From Posidoniimonas polymericola (GTDB lineage Bacteria > Planctomycetota > Planctomycetia > Pirellulales > Lacipirellulaceae), in NCBI RefSeq assembly GCF_007859935.1, contig NZ_SJPO01000011.1, forward strand, positions 164,703-228,702: a DNA stretch of 64,000 nucleotides. The letters are read 5' to 3'. The notes under the pieces were generated by a model. The model was given only the letters and a program-made list of their open reading frames with translations, ran no database searches and was not told the DNA's origin. Each line of letters opens with the position of its first letter. Position 1 is the first letter of the stretch. The position numbers and the translations under genes are program-made. Below, piece after piece: positions 59,601 through 64,000 of this stretch.

Positions 59601-61313
59601 GAAATCCGTGACTTGCTCTACAACGAAGAGCAGGTATCACTGCTTGTGGATGAGTCGTCGTCCTTCGTCTTCACGGAGGGTCAGCCTTCGCTCGTCGACG
59701 CGGATCGAGCGATGTGGGACTTCAACCCGATTCTCGTGTCGGACTACGTGAACCTAGGGCAGGCAGGTCACGGCCGCTTTTACGCGGGTGGGGGGAGCGT
59801 CCCACCGCCCGGAAGCTACGCGGGGATGAAGCAGGTGCTCGTAGACTATTCAATCACACGCGGCGCGTGGATCGATCAAAACATCTTGACTGATGAAGCG
59901 AACATCCCCGATACGCCGACCATCAGCTACACCGGGCAGGCGGGGTTCGCCCTCGGGGGGTGGGAGTTCACCACCAACGATTTCCCAGGATCACCGACAG
60001 CATTCAGCGCAATGGAGTGGCGGATTGCGGAGGTTTCGAACCCCAACACGCCGGGGTTCGACCCCAATGCGCCGTGGAAGTACGAAATCGACGCGGTTTG
60101 GGAGAGTGGGGAACTTAACTCGTTCCAAGATTCAATCACGGTTGGCGCGGGGCAGTTTCAAGAGGGACGCACCTACCGGGCGCGGGTAAGAACGATGGAC
60201 TCCCGCGACCGCTGGAGCCACTGGTCGGACCCGATCGAATTCATCGCCGGCCCGCCGGTTAGTGTGCCCACGCTCGCCATAACCGAACTGCACTACCACC
60301 CCAACAACCCAAGCCTCCTCGACGAGTCCGACCAGGAGTTCATCGAGATCCTAAATACGGGCGCCCAGACGGTGGACTTGTCGGGCGTCCAGATTACCGA
60401 CTTCTCGAACACGCCGTATTTGTTGGCCGATGGGTTATCGCTCGACCCGAACGAATACATTATCGTAGCGCGCAACCCGGCCGTGTTCCAATCTATCTAC
60501 GGGACCGGGATCAACCTCGCACCCGGCGGGTACGCCGACGCTAACCTCAGCAATGGCGGCGAGACCATCTCCCTGTTCGCTGCAAACGGCGTCCAGATCC
60601 TGTCTTTCACCTACGACGACACCGCGCCCTGGCCCGAAGCACCGGATGGTGATGGCCCATCGCTTGAAATCATCGATCCCTCCGGAGACCCCAACGATCC
60701 GACAAACTGGCGAGCCAGCATGTCTGACAGTGGATCGCCTGGCTCCGACGGCAATTCAACGCCTACGTTAGCGGGCGACTACGACCGGAGTGGCCTGGTC
60801 GATCAGCTCGACTATCAGCTGTGGAAGAACCAGTATGGCCTGACTCCCGCAGCAGCCGGCGATGGGGCCGATGGAAATGCCGATGGGGTAGTCGACTCCG
60901 CAGACTACAGCATTTGGCGGGACAACCTTGGCGCCTCTCTTTCCGCTTCGCCTGAGGCGGCTCACACCGCGTTCGCAGCCACCGCAGCGCGAGTTGAGGC
61001 AAGCGAGGGAGAGAATGAATTGTCGTTGCCTGCTGAAAGTGAACCCACGCTTGCGGACATAGTTTTCGGCTCGATCGGAGACCCCGAGATTCCGTCCGCG
61101 CCTGCCGATATTTATCCTATGGCCCCCCTGCCCGTCTTATCAGATTCGCTGCTGCAGCTTCTCGCACAGCAGCTACGAGACTCGGCGATGTTCGACAAAT
61201 ACCAGGGAGACTTCGACGCCTTATTGGTTGGCGGCGAGAGCAGCGAAGCGGACGAGCACGAAGAGGAAGAGGATCTGAGTAGCGTCGCAAACTCGCTCGG
61301 CTCCGCGTTCTGA
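56667..61313 (+). CDS. Large CotH-kinase surface protein with lamin-tail domains
   Basis: This 1548-aa protein has no ordinary signal peptide; it starts with a basic stretch and RRFEVLESRVLLAGD, a variant of the planctomycete LEPR-XLL N-terminus. Two lamin-tail domains (~360-470, IVINEIGYD...EFIELLN; ~1215-1330, LAITELHYHPN...EFIEILN) frame a CotH kinase domain (~660-970) with PWDLDLTW near residue 940, the metal-binding signature of spore-coat kinases. A dockerin-like pair (GDYDRSGLVDQLDYQLWKNQ, ADGVVDSADYSIWRDN) and a Glu-rich end follow. It probably phosphorylates or binds exported proteins, inferred from the family. Confidence 0.88.
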   Translation: MRHWRRKLTRSRTPDAVGRVRRVRRFEVLESRVLLAGDVVMYNDHVTGAATHPFVTGYAAFGSSSGQLIDSQTGAATSITLATTSIGASYESVTGLPANGTDAANAFNGWIDFSSAGGASIALTGGDRYVHSFSGLSSDRSYEFTGTSVRGNAGYTSRWTLVTLVGADSFSLDHSAGIGVVTDGLPANQVALWTGENHLEDQGFVVGWSDIDPGIDGEFEVVSEQYLGATPGVGTGTAAGGSKGYALTAIQFVESDPAFHVVGVNPVNGAALTSAPTSYTVHLSEPLAAASLDASDLAVDGISAVSAAMIDSDSIEFMLPVITGDGLHTVTIAEGALLGGDSGLPISPFSGTFAILSGGGIVINEIGYDVGDDSQPWEFIELLNVSAEAIDISGWSLDEGVRYTLPANVVLQSGEHVVIAQNPTEFTSQFGVPVLGPFDGRLSNSGETIELRDANGDKQDEVDYQLGYPWPTVGDIEGYSIQLINPLLENDLGGSWRSAPATPNAPNSVFAINAPPQTRKVDHFPVSPRSGEDVTITVKATDPDGVATVALQYQLVEPGDYIAIDDPRYTTSWTTLPMTDDGAGGDVTPGDDIYTAVLTGDLQLHRRLVRYRVIATDSLGESVAVPYADDGQRNFAYFVYDDTPDWTGAVRPGQTQEVTYDGELLDSVSTYHLITTREAHEDSQFIPDSSRFNGYAGSDYLWNGALVYDGVVYDHIRYRARGGTWRYAMGKNMWKFDFNRGHDFQARDDYGETYDSSWTKLNLSAIISQGFSQHRGEQGLFESVGFKLFNMAGVASPNTNYVSFRIVESAAENGPDQYSGDFQGLYLAVEQLNDNFLEQHGLPDGNLYKMENGTGVGGIGGELSNQGDYPEVSDSSDLIAFKTTYESGPQTAEWWDQNLNLESYYSYRSILEAIHHYDTGYGKNYYYYHNPETDEWETLPWDLDLTWADNQYGNGAEPFRDRVLDFGAYAQAYRNRMREIRDLLYNEEQVSLLVDESSSFVFTEGQPSLVDADRAMWDFNPILVSDYVNLGQAGHGRFYAGGGSVPPPGSYAGMKQVLVDYSITRGAWIDQNILTDEANIPDTPTISYTGQAGFALGGWEFTTNDFPGSPTAFSAMEWRIAEVSNPNTPGFDPNAPWKYEIDAVWESGELNSFQDSITVGAGQFQEGRTYRARVRTMDSRDRWSHWSDPIEFIAGPPVSVPTLAITELHYHPNNPSLLDESDQEFIEILNTGAQTVDLSGVQITDFSNTPYLLADGLSLDPNEYIIVARNPAVFQSIYGTGINLAPGGYADANLSNGGETISLFAANGVQILSFTYDDTAPWPEAPDGDGPSLEIIDPSGDPNDPTNWRASMSDSGSPGSDGNSTPTLAGDYDRSGLVDQLDYQLWKNQYGLTPAAAGDGADGNADGVVDSADYSIWRDNLGASLSASPEAAHTAFAATAARVEASEGENELSLPAESEPTLADIVFGSIGDPEIPSAPADIYPMAPLPVLSDSLLQLLAQQLRDSAMFDKYQGDFDALLVGGESSEADEHEEEEDLSSVANSLGSAF

Positions 61314-61370
61314 TAGCCGAATACCTATCTCTCCCGAAAACTCAATCCGGCAAGCTAGGCAAGGCGTCGC

Positions 61371-61447
61371 GGAGTGACTTTGGAGAAAAGAGGATCTGCG
61401 AAACAGACGACTGCCGGTCGTCAGAAAGCCCGTCAGCGACCTAGAGT
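61371..61447 (+). repeat. Intergenic element copy 1 with conserved hairpin
   Basis: This 77-nt element is repeated in the same orientation at 63831-63907, about 80% identical by eye. It starts GGAGTGACTT and ends CCTAGAGT in both. At 61407-61421 ACGACT/GGTCGT closes a GCC loop; the other copy has ACGACC/GGTCGT, preserving the pairing. It lies between the CotH gene and the second transposase. Confidence 0.75.
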
Positions 61448-61515
61448 GACGCTGCTTTCGCATTCGGCGCAGACACCGAGGCAGCCCGCGCAGCGGGCGA
61501 CGAGAAAAGTGACTC

Positions 61516-62538
61516 TCAGGCCGCGCGGCGTGAGTAGCTGTGGTGTAACCCACCGAGGACAGGCGTGGCCACGACGGGGCCGATGTCGGGCGGCTCAGGC
61601 TCTCGGCCAAGCGGCGCGTCGCCCTCCAGTCCCTGGTGTGGGCGATGACCGTTGTAGTAAGAGAAGAAGAATTCTTCGAGCACTCGCCGCAGGTGATCCT
61701 CGCCCAGGACAATCAAATGCTCGAGGCACTCCCGCCGAACGGTCCCGACCAGCCGCTCGACATACGGATTTTGCCAGGGGCTGTGTGGCGCCGTCGTGCA
61801 ATCCTCGATCCCGATCGCCGCGACGCGTTGCTGAAACACCTGGCCGTAGATGGCGTCGTTGTCGCGCAGCAGGCAGCGCGGCGCCGCGTCAAATGGGAAG
61901 GCCTCGTTGAGCTGCTGGGCCGTCCACCGCGCAGTCGGGTTGGTCGTGACGTTGAAATGTAGCACCCGGCGCCGGTCGTGCGAGAGGATCACGAAGCAGT
62001 ACAGCAGCCGAAACGTAGCCGTGGGAACGACAAAGAAGTCGCAGGCGGCGATCTCCTTCGAGTGGTTGGCGAGGAACGTCTTCCAGCCAGGCGAGGGATT
62101 CCCACGACGCCGCACCATGTAATGAGCGACGGTCGACTCGGCGACCTCATAACCCAAGAGTCGCAGCTCGGCCCGGATCCGCGGCGCGCCCCAAAGCGGA
62201 TTCTCGCGGGACATTTGCCGGATCAACGCCCGAACTTCGGCGTCAATCAGTGGCCTGCCACCCCGTCGCGATTTCCACTTCCAGAAGAGTCGAAAGCCCT
62301 GCCGATGCCAGCGGCACACGGTGTCGGGCTGCACGATCACCAGCGACGACCGCCAGCCGCTCCAAAAACGCTTGAGCATCACCCAGAACAGCCGATCGGG
62401 GGCAGCAATTCGCGGCCGGCCTCGCTTCCGCTTGTAGCAAGCCAGTTGCTGCCGCAACGCGGCGTTCTCAGCCGCTAGGCAAGCCCGCGGAGCCACCGCC
62501 GCTTTCAAAGTCCAGTACATCGCCCGAACGAAGATCAT
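61516..62538 (-). CDS. DDE transposase (integrase-core family), second copy of the superfamily
   Basis: About 340 aa, with LAAENAALRQQLACYKRKRG near the N-terminus, an HTH linker (NPLWGAPRIRAELRLLG) and the rve core: Asp in ACDFF, Asp in RDND, Glu in NPYVERL, then YNGHRPHQGL. It is distantly related to the transposase at 44,000, not a copy of it. The frame is open to a TTG at 62658, but family start points fit the ATG at 62538. Element ends are not resolved. Confidence 0.85.
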   Translation of the reverse strand: MIFVRAMYWTLKAAVAPRACLAAENAALRQQLACYKRKRGRPRIAAPDRLFWVMLKRFWSGWRSSLVIVQPDTVCRWHRQGFRLFWKWKSRRGGRPLIDAEVRALIRQMSRENPLWGAPRIRAELRLLGYEVAESTVAHYMVRRRGNPSPGWKTFLANHSKEIAACDFFVVPTATFRLLYCFVILSHDRRRVLHFNVTTNPTARWTAQQLNEAFPFDAAPRCLLRDNDAIYGQVFQQRVAAIGIEDCTTAPHSPWQNPYVERLVGTVRRECLEHLIVLGEDHLRRVLEEFFFSYYNGHRPHQGLEGDAPLGREPEPPDIGPVVATPVLGGLHHSYSRRAA

Positions 62539-62834
62539 AGAAAAGAGCTGGTGACAGCGACGGAAGGCAAGAGGCTCATAAGGCAGCCCCTCAATTCTCC
62601 CGGCCGCAGCCACGATGGCCAAGCCGCGGTGACACCAGTCAATTCGGATCTTGCGCAAGCTCCTTCATCGCCTTGACTTGTGACAACGTTAGGTCGACAA
62701 GCCGAGCCAGAAAAAGTTCAACTGGCGTCCAGTTGCCCCGATTTCTCTTTTCTCCGCCGCCGCGGGTTGGCCCGACACGGGTTGATTCGGCGAGCACGGG
62801 GCCCCATTCCGCCGGCCCTCATCTCTGGGCTCGA

Positions 62835-62907
62835 GCTTCCTGGCCGTGGCTTCCTGGCCGTGGCTTCCACGGGCCCCCTGGCTCATCGTTGGCCTCCTGG
62901 CTCATCG
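62835..62907 (+). repeat. Short tandem repeats
   Basis: The 14-nt unit GCTTCCTGGCCGTG occurs twice in a row (62835-62862) with six further matching bases, and CCTGGCTCATCG occurs at 62877-62888 and 62896-62907. Confidence 0.8.
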
Positions 62908-62961
62908 CTGCTCTGCAAACTGCTCCAAGCGAGTCCCCGCCGAGCAGTCTTGGCTGCCACG

Positions 62962-63127
62962 CGACTTTTGTCCCTCCTGGCGCTATCGATTGCTAAGGAC
63001 AAAAGTCGGGCCCCATTTCTGGCGTCGATCGCCGCAAGTGATGTATATCGTTGTGGTTGCGGAATCGCCCCGCCGCGGGCCTGGCCGACTATTGTCCGAT
63101 CTTGCTCGCCAGCGCGGACAAAAGTCG
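62962..63127 (+). repeat. Two consecutive inverted-repeat units
   Basis: CGACTTTTGTCC (62962-62973) is the exact complement of GGACAAAAGTCG at 62997-63008, giving a 12-bp stem around 23 nt. A second unit follows: CGACTATTGTCC (63086-63097) against GGACAAAAGTCG (63116-63127), same arm with two mismatches and an 18-nt loop. Confidence 0.8.
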
Positions 63128-63830
63128 TTCAGCACCAGCGACGCGGACGCCTGCGAATTCTCCCAGAGACCGCCGGCAGCGGTCGGCGGGATTCTGGGTC
63201 GCCAGCAGCGCCCCCTCCAACAACGACCCCGCAGCCCCTCTATTGGACCGCGCGGGGCGCCCGATTTCTACAAAGAAATGACAAGCGGCCCCCGATTGTG
63301 GCACGTTGATTCCCGCCGTGATGGCCCTCGCGAAAAGGGGCGAGACCGCCATCCCGACGAGCAGCGAGAGCGTGTGGCGCGCCCCGAGTGCGTCGTGAAT
63401 CAACAGCGGCGCGACCACGTCTGCCACGGCGGCCCACCCGGTACCAACATCAGCCGCGGAGCGTCATCCCCGGCTCGGCGTCAGCCGCCCACGCAAAGAA
63501 TCGCACGCCAGCACACGCCGGTCGATCGCCGGCGCCCAGGCATCGACCGACATCTATCGGGACCGCGGGGGGGCAGGGCAGTTGGGGCGAAACGACGCGA
63601 CCAAGGGCCGTCCCCGCCTACAGTCGCCGGCGAGCAGGCGTCACGACGCGAGTAGCACGACGGCGCCAACCTCAGTTACACTCGATGGTGTGGCGGCGTT
63701 GTTCACGTAGGAGTTGGGGCGTGAGTCCCGCCCCTGCCTCGTAGCCGCCGACGCCGCGCCCACGTGCCGCGGCGTGAGAGTCGGTCTCCCGGCGGAAGCA
63801 GAGAACGATTCCTGACACCTTTAGTGGCCC

Positions 63831-63907
63831 GGAGTGACTTGGGAGCAAGAGGACCTGACCAAACATACGACCGCCGGTCGTCAGTAAGTCCCTCAACCAC
63901 CTAGAGT
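63831..63907 (+). repeat. Intergenic element copy 2 with conserved hairpin
   Basis: Second copy of the 77-nt element described at 61371, same orientation, with hairpin ACGACC-GCC-GGTCGT at 63867-63881. About 40 nt upstream is GATTCCTGACACC, a string often seen near small planctomycete transposase genes, which I cannot confirm here. Confidence 0.75.
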
Positions 63908-64000
63908 AAAGCGAGGTTCACAAACTGGACCTGTCCCAATACTGTTCGGCACGCGATTTGCGCACGCCAATTCGTCACTGCGAGGCGATCTAGTCGAGGT

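Larger units (their letters stand above)
62659..64000. other. Gene-poor right end
   Basis: About 1.3 kb without a credible gene. Long overlapping frames exist on both strands (for example plus 62846-63655 and minus 63089-63427) but they follow from high GC and have no motif. The region contains tandem repeats, paired inverted repeats and the second copy of the 77-nt element, described separately. It looks like eroded mobile-element DNA. Confidence 0.45.

Noticed and set aside
62680..63655. Two long overlapping plus-strand frames (62680-63309 and 62846-63655) as genes
   Set aside because: They overlap each other and a minus-strand frame, have no ribosome-binding site or recognisable motif, and include the tandem and inverted repeats; high GC makes such open frames common.

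Overview
The window comes from a GC-rich planctomycete, most likely order Pirellulales (Lacipirellulaceae-like); this is inferred from gene content. The markers are DUF1559 prepilin-like proteins, PEP-CTERM and dockerin-like C-termini, an LEPR-XLL-like N-terminus, a CRTAC1/ASPIC-UnbV repeat protein and an ECF sigma factor followed by a FecR/LamG protein. kdsB indicates a Gram-negative envelope with Kdo.

Positions 1-30,000 are mostly housekeeping. On the minus strand lie a truncated VWA protein, kdsB, tRNA-Asp, a lipoprotein, a Mn-type superoxide dismutase, an exported protein, and a degenerate-HD/GGDEF signalling protein with a small coiled-coil partner. On the plus strand are a membrane protein, gltX, a type II fatty-acid cluster (rpmF-fabD-fabG-acpP-fabF, with no plsX or fabH), a metzincin-like protease, an exported protein, and a ketosynthase-fold protein that has lost all three catalytic residues. 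Next come nusA-infB-rbfA, an inactivated-looking HhH-GPD protein with a lysine-rich tail, a TPR protein and a YebC-family gene.

At tRNA-Pro (30,019) the character changes. A tyrosine integrase cut off before its catalytic His and Tyr abuts the N-terminal stub of a DUF1593-like gene in opposite orientation. From 31,877 to 61,313 almost every gene encodes an exported or surface protein: ECF sigma factor, FecR/LamG transmembrane protein, PEP-CTERM proteins, two DUF1559 prepilin-like proteins, a beta-strand repeat protein, a BNR-4 protein, an EF-hand lipoprotein, a large VCBS/ASPIC-UnbV lipoprotein, two fused PEP-CTERM proteins in one frame, and a CotH-kinase/lamin-tail protein. Two DDE transposases lie in and beside this block. 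No exosortase gene is in the window, so the machinery that recognises PEP-CTERM must be elsewhere.

The last 1.3 kb has no convincing gene but holds tandem repeats, inverted repeats and one of two copies of a 77-nt element with a conserved hairpin. The most unusual items are the catalytically emptied ketosynthase next to the fatty-acid genes, the two-in-one PEP-CTERM polyprotein, and the ECF-led exoprotein block in which one domain recurs in three neighbouring genes.
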